In this document: piece after piece, positions 32,442 through 40,779 of the stretch | Position numbering within the stretch: the stretch's first letter is position 1 | Layout: each line of letters begins with the position of its first letter | Source: Devosia submarina | GTDB taxonomy: Bacteria; Pseudomonadota; Alphaproteobacteria; Rhizobiales; Devosiaceae | Assembly (NCBI RefSeq): GCF_003056345.1 | Contig: NZ_PYWB01000006.1 | Coordinates: 186,001 to 250,000, forward strand | Length of the DNA: 64,000 nucleotides | Direction of reading: 5' to 3' | Made by a program: the position numbers and the translations under genes | Notes under the pieces: model-generated | Seen by the model: only the letters and a program-made list of their open reading frames with translations | The model's database searches: none | Told to the model about the DNA's origin: nothing

Positions 32442-33161
32442 TTAGTTCGACTTGCCTACGCGGGTCGAGCGAGAGGTGCCGGAGAGTACGCCAGCAAGTC
32501 CTGCCTCGTCGTTAAGCGCGTATACGATAATGGGCATGTTATTGTCACGGGCAAGAGCAAAAGCCGCCGTGTCCATCACACGCAAATTCTTGCCGATGAC
32601 CTCATCATAGCTGACAGTGTCATAGCGGGTGGCATTTGGATCGGTCATTGGGTCCGCCGAATAGACCCCGTCGACCTTGGTGCCCTTGAGCACCACGTCA
32701 CATTCGAGCTCGATGGCCCGCAAGGTGGACGCCGTATCGGTGGTGAAGAAGGGATTGCCGATTCCGCCGCCGAGCACAACGACATAGCCGTCCTCAAGTG
32801 AGGCTTTGGCTTCCCGCGCGGTGAAAGTGTCCGCCACAGATGGCATGGAAACGGCGCTATAGGGTTTCGCTTTCGCACCCTGCCGGGAGATGGCGTTGCT
32901 GAGAGCAAGAGCATTGATCATAGTGCCCAGCATGCCCATGAGGTCAGCCGTTACACGGTCGGTTCCGTCGGCGGCGCCCGCCATGCCGCGGAAAATATTG
33001 CCGCCACCGACAACCACGGCGATCTGGACACCGGATTTTGCAGCATCCGCGATCTGCTTGGCGACAGCCTGGAGAAATGGTGGCTCAATGCCGAAGGAAT
33101 TGTCACCAGCCAGGGCTTCGCCCGATACTTTGAGGAGAACGCGTTTGTAGGCAGGCGCCAT
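32442..33161 (-). CDS. pyrH: UMP kinase
   Basis: Phosphorylates UMP to UDP; the bacterial hexameric enzyme of the amino-acid kinase fold. [17 protein letters not shown] and [13 protein letters not shown] are family motifs. The ATG at 33161 gives 239 residues starting [14 protein letters not shown]; the open frame upstream is unrelated. frr follows 13 nt downstream. Confidence 0.97.
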   Translation of the reverse strand: MAPAYKRVLLKVSGEALAGDNSFGIEPPFLQAVAKQIADAAKSGVQIAVVVGGGNIFRGMAGAADGTDRVTADLMGMLGTMINALALSNAISRQGAKAKPYSAVSMPSVADTFTAREAKASLEDGYVVVLGGGIGNPFFTTDTASTLRAIELECDVVLKGTKVDGVYSADPMTDPNATRYDTVSYDEVIGKNLRVMDTAAFALARDNNMPIIVYALNDEAGLAGVLSGTSRSTRVGKSN

Positions 33162-33325
33162 AGGCGATCCCCTCGAGCAATATATAACAACGGGACACCG
33201 AATCCGGCGATACCCGGGCGACCCTATGCAATAGCGCATTGGAGGGGAAGAACCTCGCTGTCACAATGGGCAGCTTGGCAGGAGTTGCGCCCTTTTCCGG
33301 TTAATCGATGATCACCGGTTAAGCA

Positions 33326-33350
33326 GCGGACGGACCTAGAGTCCGCCCGC
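33326..33350 (-). terminator. Hairpin downstream of tsf
   Basis: GCGGACGGAC pairs with GTCCGCCCGC with one mismatch around a 5-nt loop, 11 nt past the tsf stop. There is no clear T-run, so termination is only partly supported. Confidence 0.45.
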
Positions 33351-33361
33351 CGATGAGTAGC

Positions 33362-34291
33362 TTACTGCTTGACGCCAGAAGTTGCAGCAACTTCGGCCGC
33401 AAAGTCAGACTCGACCTTTTCAATGCCTTCGCCGAGGGCGTAACGCACGAACTTGGTCAGCTTGATCGGAGCGCCGACGTCCTTCTCGGCATTCTTGATC
33501 GCGTCGCGAACCTTTGTCTCGCCATCGATTACGAAGGTCTGGGCCAGCAGCGTGACTTCTTCGAAGTACTTGCGCATGCGGCCATCGACCATCTTCTCGG
33601 CGATATCGGCGGACTTGCCGGATTCCTTGACCTGCTCAAGGATGATGGCGCGCTCGCGCGCAACCACGTTCTGATCGAGCTCTTCGGTGTCGATTGCGAG
33701 CGGATTGGTAGCAGCGATGTGCATGGCCAACTGCTTGCCAAGAGTCGACAGGGCAGCCTTGTCGCCAGTGGATTCAAGCGCCACCAGAATGCCGATCTTG
33801 CCGAGACCTGGCTTTACAGCATTGTGGACATAGCTTTCCACCACGCCGTCCGTCACGGAGACGGTTTCGGTACGACGCAGGTTCATGTTCTCGCCGATCT
33901 TGGCGATAGCTTCGGTCAGCTCAGCGGAAACGGAGTGGCCCGAGCCTGGGAACGGCATTTCACCGAGCTTGGCGACGTCGCCATCGGCGTCGAGGGCAAG
34001 CTTGGCAACATTGCCAACAATGCCCTGGAACTGCTCGTTACGCGCAACGAAATCGGTTTCCGAGTTCACTTCGACAACGGCAGCCTTGGTGCCGGCGGTC
34101 ACAACGCCAACGAGTCCTTCAGCAGCCACGCGGTCGGCCTTCTTGGCAGCCTTGGCAAGGCCACGGGTGCGCAGCCAATCGACCGCTGCTTCCATGTCGC
34201 CATTGGTTTCAGCCAAAGCCTTCTTGCAGTCCATCATCCCGACGCCGGTCGAGTCGCGGAGCTGCTTGACCATTCCTGCAGTGATTTCCAT
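33362..34291 (-). CDS. tsf: Elongation factor Ts
   Basis: Nucleotide exchange factor for EF-Tu. The N-terminal [19 protein letters not shown] and the core [10 protein letters not shown] are diagnostic. The ATG at 34291 has AGAGGTG about 5 nt upstream; the length is 309. It is separated from rpsB by a hairpin that may lower tsf expression relative to rpsB. Confidence 0.97.
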   Translation of the reverse strand: MEITAGMVKQLRDSTGVGMMDCKKALAETNGDMEAAVDWLRTRGLAKAAKKADRVAAEGLVGVVTAGTKAAVVEVNSETDFVARNEQFQGIVGNVAKLALDADGDVAKLGEMPFPGSGHSVSAELTEAIAKIGENMNLRRTETVSVTDGVVESYVHNAVKPGLGKIGILVALESTGDKAALSTLGKQLAMHIAATNPLAIDTEELDQNVVARERAIILEQVKESGKSADIAEKMVDGRMRKYFEEVTLLAQTFVIDGETKVRDAIKNAEKDVGAPIKLTKFVRYALGEGIEKVESDFAAEVAATSGVKQ

Positions 34292-34305
34292 AGGTTCACC
34301 TCTTG

Positions 34306-34325
34306 GCGGCCCCTTTCGGGGCCGC
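34306..34325 (-). terminator. Attenuator-like hairpin between rpsB and tsf
   Basis: An 8-bp GCGGCCCC/GGGGCCGC stem with a 4-nt loop lies in the 61-nt rpsB-tsf gap. No T-run follows, suggesting partial termination or RNA processing. Confidence 0.5.
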
Positions 34326-34352
34326 ATTGTTCAGATCAAAACGATGCTAGCT

Positions 34353-35132
34353 TCAGGCAGCCGGCGTGGCGGCCGCGTCGTCAGCCGGCAGATCTTCAGC
34401 CGGAGCGCGATCGGAAGCACCAAGGTCAGCACCGAGAGCGGTGGACGAGCGGCCGATGCCGTCGATTGCAGCCTTGGAGACCAGCGACACATAGAGTTCC
34501 AGGGCGCGCGAAGCGTCGTCATTGCCGGGGATAGCATAGTCGACAGTGTCGGGATCGCTGTTGGTGTCGACGATCGCGATCACAGGGATACCCAGACGAC
34601 GGGCTTCCTTGATGGCGTTTGCTTCCTTGTTGGTGTCAATCACGAACAGAAGCGAAGGAACATTGCCCATGTCCTTAATGCCGCCCAGGTCGCGCTCAAG
34701 GCGTTCCTGCTCGCGGGACATCATCAGGCGCTCCTTCTTGGTGCGCAGGGCGAGATCGTCTTCGCTCATCGATTCGAGTTCGCGCAGACGCGAGATCGAG
34801 TTCGAGATCGTCTGCCAGTTGGTCAGCGTGCCGCCGAGCCAGCGGGAGTTCACATAGTACTGGGCGGACTGCTTAGCAGCGTCAGCGACCAGCGGAGCGG
34901 CCTGGCGCTTGGTGCCGACGAACAGCACGCGGCCGCCGTCTGCAACAGTGTCCGAGATCAGCTGCAGGGCGCGGCTGAGGGCTGGAACAGTTTGCGAGAG
35001 GTCCAGAATGTGGATGTCGTTGCGAACGCCAAAGATGTAGCGCTCCATCTTTGGGTTCCAGCGGTGCTTCTGGTGACCAAAGTGAACGCCTGCTTCAAGC
35101 AGTTGACGCATAGAAAAATCGGGCAGTGCCAT
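34353..35132 (-). CDS. rpsB: 30S ribosomal protein S2
   Basis: Small-subunit protein. It starts [20 protein letters not shown], a universal S2 opening, and has 259 residues with an Ala/Asp-rich tail. AAGGAG lies before the ATG at 35132. A promoter candidate 140-165 nt upstream leaves a leader of about 130 nt. Confidence 0.98.
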   Translation of the reverse strand: MALPDFSMRQLLEAGVHFGHQKHRWNPKMERYIFGVRNDIHILDLSQTVPALSRALQLISDTVADGGRVLFVGTKRQAAPLVADAAKQSAQYYVNSRWLGGTLTNWQTISNSISRLRELESMSEDDLALRTKKERLMMSREQERLERDLGGIKDMGNVPSLLFVIDTNKEANAIKEARRLGIPVIAIVDTNSDPDTVDYAIPGNDDASRALELYVSLVSKAAIDGIGRSSTALGADLGASDRAPAEDLPADDAAATPAA

Positions 35133-35269
35133 GATGGCTGCTCCTTGTTTACCGGTTGATGCCGCCACGAAGCCTTGCGGCGGTTACCCGCCACCGGATG
35201 GATTTCCAATTGCTCGGAAAGCCTGCCTCGTGTGTGAGATCGCGCTGACGCTCAGTCAAACGCATGGGC

Positions 35270-35298
35270 GATATAGGGGAATGGCAGGTGGTTGGCAA
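35270..35298 (-). promoter_or_regulatory. rpsB promoter candidate
   Basis: Minus-strand TTGCCA (35293-35298) and TATATC (35270-35275) are 17 nt apart. The predicted transcript has an untranslated leader of about 130 nt before rpsB, compatible with S2 autoregulation. Confidence 0.6.
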
Positions 35299-35415
35299 GG
35301 TGTTTGGAGGAGTTCGGCTCCGTGGGTGATGAAGGAGTGTGGCACGGGTGGGATGGTGAGGGCAGAAGGGGGAGATTGTGCGCGACTGTAGGGTGGCGGG
35401 TTCGCAAAGTGCAGA

Positions 35416-35438
35416 GCCCTCGGGTCGAGCCCGAGGGC
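35416..35438. repeat. REP-like palindrome, family A copy 1
   Basis: GCCCTCGGG and CCCGAGGGC flank TCGAG. The preceding AAGTGCAG is shared with the copy at 39860-39881. Confidence 0.7.
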
Positions 35439-35505
35439 GACGCGCTGTGGGCGGGCACGAACGGAGAAGGGCAGAGCGGAAGATGAGTGCGCCGCGCTGG
35501 TGCCC

Positions 35506-38500
35506 TTAGTGGAACCGGACGTCGGTGACCCCCTCCAAGGCCTTGATGCCCCCGGCTACTTCGGCGGTGAGGCGATACGTGCCGGGGAGTTCAATTTCGT
35601 ACTCCCTCGCGCCGCCGTCTCGGATAACCACGAAGTTGACGCTCCCCTCCCCGCCGCGCTTGAGCTGGGCGCCAATGGACCCCAGGGCTTTCTGGTCGGC
35701 GGCGAAGATGGTGAGGCGCCGGTCTATCTTTTCGGCAATGCCATCGATCGGCTGCGCCGAAAGAAGACGCAGGCTGACGCCTTCGGCGCGCTCTTCAGCG
35801 CCGACCTGCAGGATCACGGATTTGCCGGGCTGCAGCACAGCGCCGAACTCGTTGATCTGCTCGGAAAAGGCGATCACTTCGAAGCTGCCGGTTTGGTCGG
35901 ACAGCGTCAGGATCATCATGGGCGTGCCCTTGCGGGTACGGCGATCCTGCCGCGAACCGATGGTGCCGGCGAGGCGGCCGGCCGAGGCGCCGTCCTTGAC
36001 CGCACGTTCGAAGTCGCTCCAGCGCTGCACACGCAGGCGCTCGAAGAGATCGGCATAGGCATCGAGCGGGTGGGCCGACAGGTGAAAGCCGATGGCGGAG
36101 AGTTCGCGATCGGCGCGTTCGGCCGTGGTCCAAGCAGGAACGCCTGCCGGCAGGCGAATGGTTTCGGGTTCGCCCGCGTCGAACATGTTCCATTGGCCTT
36201 CGTTGCGCTCGGCGGTGAGAGAGTGGGCCATGCCCAAGACCTGCTCGATGGCAGCAAAGGCCACCTCGCGGCGCGGTACGATGGCGTCAAAGGCGCCGGC
36301 ATTACACAGCGTTTCAAGCGTGCGCTTGCTGAGAACCCGCGGATCGACCCTGCGGGCGAAATCCCCCAAGTCCTTAAACGGCTTGTTGCCGCGCACTTCG
36401 ACGATGTGTTCGGCGACCTGCCGGCCGACGCCCTTGACGGCGCAGAGGCCATAATGGACGCGCTTGTCCTTGACCGAAAAGACCACTTCGGAGCTGTTGA
36501 TGCAGGGTGGCACCAGCTCGATCTTGAGGCGCTTGGCCTCGCTGCGGAATTCCGCCAGCTTGTCGGTGTTGCCCATATCGAGCGTCATCGAAGCCGCAAG
36601 GAATTCGTGCGGGTGATGCGCCTTGAGATAGGCGGTCTGATACGAGACGAGAGCGTAAGTCGCCGCATGGCTCTTGTTGAAGCCGTAGTTGGCGAACTTG
36701 GCCAGCAGGTCAAAGATGGTGTCGGCTTCGGCCTGCTTGAGGCCGTGCTTGATCGCGCCTTCGCGGAAACGCTCGCGCTGCGCGTCCATTTCCGCCTTGA
36801 TCTTCTTGCCCATGGCGCGGCGCAGCATGTCGGCTTCGCCCAGAGAATAGCCTGACAGGAGCTGGGCGATCTGCATCACCTGTTCCTGGTAGACGATGAT
36901 GCCATAGGTTTCGTCGAGTACCTTCGAGAGGTCGGGATGCGGGTATTCCACCTCTTCGCGGCCGTGCTTGCGGTCGTTAAAGAGCGGGATGTTGTCCATC
37001 GGGCCGGGACGATAGAGCGCCACAAGGGCGATAATGTCCTCGAAGCGGTCGGGCTTCATGTCGACAAGAGCACGGCGCATGCCGGCGCCTTCCACCTGGA
37101 ACACGCCGAAGGTGTCGCCACGGGCATAGAGCTCGTAGGTCGCTTTGTCGTTGATGGATATGTCCTCGATTCGGAAATTACCGCCGTCCAGGTTCACCAT
37201 GTTGACCGCGTATTGCACGGTGGTGAGGGTTTTCAGGCCCAGGAAGTCGAACTTGACGAGGCCCGCCGCCTCGCTCCACTTCATGTTGTATTGGCAGACC
37301 GGCATGTCGGAGCGCGGGTCACGATAGAGCGGCGCCAGATCCTGAAGCGGACGATCGCCGATGATGATGCCGGCGGCGTGGGTCGAGGCGTGGCGAAACA
37401 GGCCCTCGAGATTGCGCGCAATAGCCACGAGGTCGGCAACGGTTTCATCTTCGTCGGCCATGGCCTTGAAGGCCGGGACTTCGTTGAGCGTGCGCTCAAT
37501 CGACCATGGATCGGCCGGGTTGGCAGGCACGAGCTTGCAGATGCGGTCCACTTGGCCATAGGGCATCTGGAGCACGCGGCCGACGTCGCGCAGCACGGCG
37601 CGGGCCTGCAGCGTTCCGAAAGTGATGATCTGGGAAACCTGCTCGAAGCCGTATTTCTTCTGGACGTAGCGAATGACCTCTTCGCGCCGGTCTTGGCAGA
37701 AGTCGATATCGAAGTCGGGCATCGACACGCGTTCGGGATTAAGGAAGCGCTCGAACAGCAGGTTATAGGCCAGTGGATCAAGGTCGGTGATGGTGGTGGC
37801 ATAGGCCACGAGCGAGCCGGCACCCGAGCCGCGGCCTGGACCGACGGGAATGCCCTGCGACTTGGACCAGCGGATGAAGTCTGCCACGATCAGGAAGTAG
37901 CCGGGGAACTTCATGGACTGGATGATGCCCAGCTCGAACTCCAGCCGCTCCCAATATTCCTCGGCTGTCTTGCCGGGTGCGGGGCCGGGATTGGCGAGGC
38001 GGTTGCGGAGCCCCTCCTCCGCCATGGCGCGCAGGGCTGCGGCTTCAGCAGCAACGGCATCTTCGTCGCTCAGGTCTGGGGCGGCCGCGAATTTAGGCAG
38101 GATCGGCTTGCGGGTACGGGGGCGATAGCTGATGCGCTGCGCGATCTCGACGGTAGAGTCGAGTGCCTCGGGAATGTCCGAAAACAGCTCGGTCATCTCC
38201 GCGCGGGTCTTGAAATAGTATTGGTCGTTGAGCTTGCGGCGCTCGGTTTGCGCCAGGACGGTGCCGCCGGCGATGGCGAGCAACGCGTCGTGGGCTTCGA
38301 ATTCCTTGATCGACTTGAAAAAGGGCTCGTTGGTCGCGACCAGGGGTATGCCCTTGCTATAGGCGTAGTCGATCAGGCGCGGCTCGACACTGGCTTCCTG
38401 CGGGCGACCGTGGCGCTGCAGTTCCATGTAGAGGCGGTCGCCAAATAGGTCTGCGAGGCGGTCGAGGCGGCGGATGGCATTAGCGTCCTGCCCCTGGGCA

Positions 38501-38961
38501 AAGGCCATGTCGATGGCACCTTCGGGGCCGCCGGTGAGGCAGATCAAGCCTTCAAGGCCTTCGCGGCTGAGCCAGTCGAGCTTGGCACGGGCTACGCCGT
38601 CCTCGCTCTGGAGGTATGCCTTGGAGACGAGTCGCGACAGGTTCTCAAAACCGTTTTCCGTCTGCGCCAACAAGACGACGCTGGACTTGCCCGCCCACGC
38701 CACGTGGCCGCGCTCGCTGACCCGCTCCTCGGCGGCGGCGAAGTCGATCGCCAGTTCCACCCCAGCAAGCGGCTGAATGCCCTTCTTGCTCGCCTTTTCG
38801 GAAAACTCCAACGCACCGAACAGATTGCCGGTGTCGGCAATGCCAAGGGCGGGCTGATTATCCGCCGCTGCAAGCTTCAGGATGGTTTCGAGCTGCAGCG
38901 CGCCTTCAAGAAGCGAATAAGCCGAATGGACGTGGAGATGAATAAAACCGGGACCGCTCAT
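35506..38961 (-). CDS. dnaE: DNA polymerase III alpha subunit
   Basis: Replicative polymerase of the C family. The N-terminal PHP domain begins FIHLHVHSAYSLLEG. The catalytic region shows GPGRGSGAGSLVAYA and the Asp pair in DFDIDFCQDRREEV; the helix-hairpin-helix and OB-fold regions follow. The 1151-residue length and the gene context mark it as the replicative DnaE1, not the error-prone DnaE2/ImuC. A 32-codon gene with an SOS-like promoter lies 64 nt upstream and may read into it. Confidence 0.96.
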   Translation of the reverse strand: MSGPGFIHLHVHSAYSLLEGALQLETILKLAAADNQPALGIADTGNLFGALEFSEKASKKGIQPLAGVELAIDFAAAEERVSERGHVAWAGKSSVVLLAQTENGFENLSRLVSKAYLQSEDGVARAKLDWLSREGLEGLICLTGGPEGAIDMAFAQGQDANAIRRLDRLADLFGDRLYMELQRHGRPQEASVEPRLIDYAYSKGIPLVATNEPFFKSIKEFEAHDALLAIAGGTVLAQTERRKLNDQYYFKTRAEMTELFSDIPEALDSTVEIAQRISYRPRTRKPILPKFAAAPDLSDEDAVAAEAAALRAMAEEGLRNRLANPGPAPGKTAEEYWERLEFELGIIQSMKFPGYFLIVADFIRWSKSQGIPVGPGRGSGAGSLVAYATTITDLDPLAYNLLFERFLNPERVSMPDFDIDFCQDRREEVIRYVQKKYGFEQVSQIITFGTLQARAVLRDVGRVLQMPYGQVDRICKLVPANPADPWSIERTLNEVPAFKAMADEDETVADLVAIARNLEGLFRHASTHAAGIIIGDRPLQDLAPLYRDPRSDMPVCQYNMKWSEAAGLVKFDFLGLKTLTTVQYAVNMVNLDGGNFRIEDISINDKATYELYARGDTFGVFQVEGAGMRRALVDMKPDRFEDIIALVALYRPGPMDNIPLFNDRKHGREEVEYPHPDLSKVLDETYGIIVYQEQVMQIAQLLSGYSLGEADMLRRAMGKKIKAEMDAQRERFREGAIKHGLKQAEADTIFDLLAKFANYGFNKSHAATYALVSYQTAYLKAHHPHEFLAASMTLDMGNTDKLAEFRSEAKRLKIELVPPCINSSEVVFSVKDKRVHYGLCAVKGVGRQVAEHIVEVRGNKPFKDLGDFARRVDPRVLSKRTLETLCNAGAFDAIVPRREVAFAAIEQVLGMAHSLTAERNEGQWNMFDAGEPETIRLPAGVPAWTTAERADRELSAIGFHLSAHPLDAYADLFERLRVQRWSDFERAVKDGASAGRLAGTIGSRQDRRTRKGTPMMILTLSDQTGSFEVIAFSEQINEFGAVLQPGKSVILQVGAEERAEGVSLRLLSAQPIDGIAEKIDRRLTIFAADQKALGSIGAQLKRGGEGSVNFVVIRDGGAREYEIELPGTYRLTAEVAGGIKALEGVTDVRFH

Positions 38962-39025
38962 GCGCCAACCTTTAGCACCAGCAGCCCGCTCTCCCCACAG
39001 CGCGCTGCCCGCAATCCACAGAAGG

Positions 39026-39124
39026 TCACACGAGTCGGGTCAGCAAATCCATCCAGGTCAGCGAGCCGATTGTGAACGCGCCCAAGGTCACGAATGCAGC
39101 AAGATCCTTCAAGAACATCAGCAT
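39026..39124 (-). CDS. 32-residue single-pass membrane micro-protein, SOS-controlled candidate
   Basis: A short gene not previously named to my knowledge. ATG at 39124 is preceded by AAAGGAG with 6 nt spacing, an ideal ribosome site; an in-frame ATG at 39118 is a second option. The product starts MLMFLKDLAAFVTLG and ends MDLLTRLV. Residues 8-24 are hydrophobic, giving one membrane helix, with Lys6, Asp7, Asp26 and Arg30 flanking it. A promoter upstream carries a GAAC-N7-GAAC box in its spacer. Function is unknown; the size, membrane helix and SOS box recall the Caulobacter division inhibitor SidA (29 residues), but no sequence relation is claimed. dnaE follows 64 nt downstream. Confidence 0.6.
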   Translation of the reverse strand: MLMFLKDLAAFVTLGAFTIGSLTWMDLLTRLV

Positions 39125-39151
39125 CTCTATCTCCTTTGTTGCTATATTGTT

Positions 39152-39180
39152 CTTTTAAGTTCCTGGTTCGTTCCTGTCCA
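39152..39180 (-). promoter_or_regulatory. SOS-type promoter of the micro-protein gene
   Basis: Minus-strand TGGACA (39175-39180) and TAAAAG (39152-39157) are 17 nt apart. The spacer contains GAACGAACCAGGAAC (39159-39173), an exact GAAC-N7-GAAC. The geometry matches lexA, but the 7-nt centre lacks the ATA seen in the other four boxes of this window. A further GAAC at 39148-39151 makes four GAAC copies in a row. Confidence 0.55.
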
Positions 39181-39291
39181 GTGTGAGGAGTGGGGAGAGC
39201 GGGGAATGGCCGGTCTTGGTTAGCGAAGTGTTAGGCTTTGCCGTAGCGCGGACATGCCAAAGCGCCGCCCCTGGTGCGTTTTGAACAGCGT

Positions 39292-39354
39292 TGATGTGGC
39301 GAGGCCCTGCCTCGGAGGTAGTTTAGTGTAGTGAGACAAAGCCTCGCCACATCA
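39292..39354. repeat. Long stem-loop with perfect 14-bp arms
   Basis: TGATGTGGCGAGGC (39292-39305) and its exact reverse complement (39341-39354) enclose a 35-nt loop. On the minus strand the loop reads ACTACCTCCGAGG, which includes an anti-Shine-Dalgarno-like CCTCC. It could be a small RNA or a repeat; no clear promoter or T-run was found. Confidence 0.6.
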
Positions 39355-39590
39355 GATGGGATTTTAGGCTGATCCCGGCGCGACTCTGGACGAGAGGCGT
39401 CAATAGCCCCCACAATCACTTCCGCCGTCCTACGGGGATCGCGACATCCCCGCCCCATCTGCCCCTTCACAAGCCGGTTCGCGCGACCCGCTGGTTAGTG
39501 AAGGCAGTGGGTGGAGGATAGCGCAGGGGGATGGTGGGGGGAGAAGCGGGAGAGATTTGTTCTGTGCGGGGGGAGAGGACCCCCACCTAG

Positions 39591-39611
39591 CCTCCCCCTG
39601 GGAGGGGGAGG
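39591..39611. repeat. CCTCCCCC palindrome, family B copy 1
   Basis: CCTCCCCC and GGGGGAGG flank a 5-nt loop, preceded by CCCCCACCT. The same design is at 46518-46538. Confidence 0.7.
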
Positions 39612-39646
39612 GACTGGTGCGGTGGATTAGCCACACGCACTGTGTC

Positions 39647-39667
39647 ATCCCGGGCCTGACCCGGGAT
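39647..39667. repeat. REP-like palindrome, family C copy 1
   Basis: ATCCCGGG/CCCGGGAT stem with a 5-nt loop. The right arm continues as CCGGGATCCATCCTGAG, found inverted at 47864-47890. Confidence 0.7.
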
Positions 39668-39741
39668 CCATCCTGAGATGGTGCGTTGGTGGAGGTGGTC
39701 CGTTCTGACCACCTTGCGGTTGGGGTGGATTTCGGGATGGG

Positions 39742-39760
39742 CCCCGGGTCGGGCCCGGGG
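39742..39760. repeat. REP-like palindrome, family C relative
   Basis: CCCCGGG/CCCGGGG stem with a 5-nt loop, followed by TGACATTGTGG, similar to the flank of the 47871 copy. Confidence 0.6.
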
Positions 39761-39805
39761 TGACATTGTGGGTGGGGTGGGATGGTGCCACTTCCCCGGT
39801 CGTCA

Positions 39806-39826
39806 TCCTCGGGCCTGACCCGAGGA
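39806..39826. repeat. REP-like palindrome, family C relative
   Basis: TCCTCGGG/CCCGAGGA stem with the loop CCTGA, the same loop as the 39647 copy. Confidence 0.6.
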
Positions 39827-39850
39827 GACTGCACTAGCGGAGCGATCCCT

Positions 39851-39881
39851 AAGTGCAGGGCCCTCGGCTCAAGGCCGAGGG
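39851..39881. repeat. REP-like palindrome, family A copy 2
   Basis: AAGTGCAGGG precedes a CCCTCGG/CCGAGGG stem with a 7-nt loop. It matches the design and left flank of the copy at 35408-35438. Confidence 0.65.
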
Positions 39882-40023
39882 TAACGACTGGTGGGTGAGC
39901 GGCAGACAGGCTCACCATGAGGCCTTTGGGAGTGCTGTGTGTGGCTAGATAGCCGAGGGGCGAGCCTGGGGCGCGGGTCCGGGGAATGACCCCCCAGCTG
40001 CAGGTAATCAGCGGCTTACCCGT

Positions 40024-40779
40024 TTATGCCGCCAGGGTTACTACGACGGCGCCGCGGGGGGTGGCTACGACTGTGTGCTCATATTGCACGCATGGTGCGG
40101 ACGGCCGGCTGACAAGGGTCCATTCGTCGTCGGCCGATTTCTGGTCAGCCATCTTGCCGCCGAGGGACAGGAATGGCTCGATGGTGAAGACGAGGCCGTT
40201 GGTCATGCGGCGGCGTTCGGATTTGTCGGGCCAGGTGGCGATTTCGCCGGGTTCGTCGTGCAGGCTGTCGCCGACGCCGTGGCTAGCGAGGTTGCGGATC
40301 AGGGTGTAGCCGCCTTTTTTGGCGAACTTGCCGATAGCGTTACCGATGTCAGCCAAGGGGGCGCCGGCCTTGACGGCGCCAATGCCAGCCCACATGGCCT
40401 TCTTGCCGTCGCGGCAGAGGGTGACGAGGCGCTTGTCCCCCTGCCCCAGCACGAAGGACGAGCCGCAATCGGCGAAGACGCCGTCTTTTTCTGCAGACAC
40501 GTCGATGTTGACGAGGTCGCCTTCGTGCAGCACGCGGTCACCGGGAATGCCGTGGGCGATCTCTTCGTTGACGGAGATGCAGGTGGCACCAGGGAAATCA
40601 TAGGTGAGGATCGGGGCGGATTGAGCGCCGTGCTCGGCGAGCAGCTTGGCGCCGATTTCGTCCAGCTCAAGCGTCGTCATGCCCGGGCGCATGGCTGAGG
40701 CCATAGCATCTCGGGTGATGGCGCAGATGCGACCGATAGCCTTGAGCTTTTCGAGCTGCTCTTCGGTGGTGATGGTCAT
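40024..40779 (-). CDS. map: Methionine aminopeptidase, type I
   Basis: Removes N-terminal Met from new proteins with two metal ions. Metal-ligand segments [26 protein letters not shown] and FTIEPF are present. The length is 251. The start overlaps the pgi stop (ATGA), so the two are co-translated. Confidence 0.96.
   Translation of the reverse strand: MTITTEEQLEKLKAIGRICAITRDAMASAMRPGMTTLELDEIGAKLLAEHGAQSAPILTYDFPGATCISVNEEIAHGIPGDRVLHEGDLVNIDVSAEKDGVFADCGSSFVLGQGDKRLVTLCRDGKKAMWAGIGAVKAGAPLADIGNAIGKFAKKGGYTLIRNLASHGVGDSLHDEPGEIATWPDKSERRRMTNGLVFTIEPFLSLGGKMADQKSADDEWTLVSRPSAPCVQYEHTVVATPRGAVVVTLAA

Larger units (their letters stand above)
35133..35505. other. Gap between rpsB and dnaE ends: leader, promoter and one repeat
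   Basis: This 373-nt gap holds the rpsB leader and promoter on the minus strand and one palindromic repeat at 35416-35438. Short open frames here have no ribosome site or coding character, and I see no gene. Confidence 0.6.
39125..40023. other. 900-nt repeat-rich gap between the micro-protein gene and map
   Basis: Apart from the promoter at 39152-39180 the gap contains no convincing gene. It holds a long inverted repeat at 39292-39354 and at least six short GC-rich palindromes between 39591 and 39922. Open frames here are short, lack ribosome sites and run through the palindromes. Confidence 0.6.

Noticed and set aside
36937..38448. 503-codon open frame antisense to dnaE (also 35500-36855)
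   Set aside because: Shadow of the dnaE reading frame; biased composition and no motifs.
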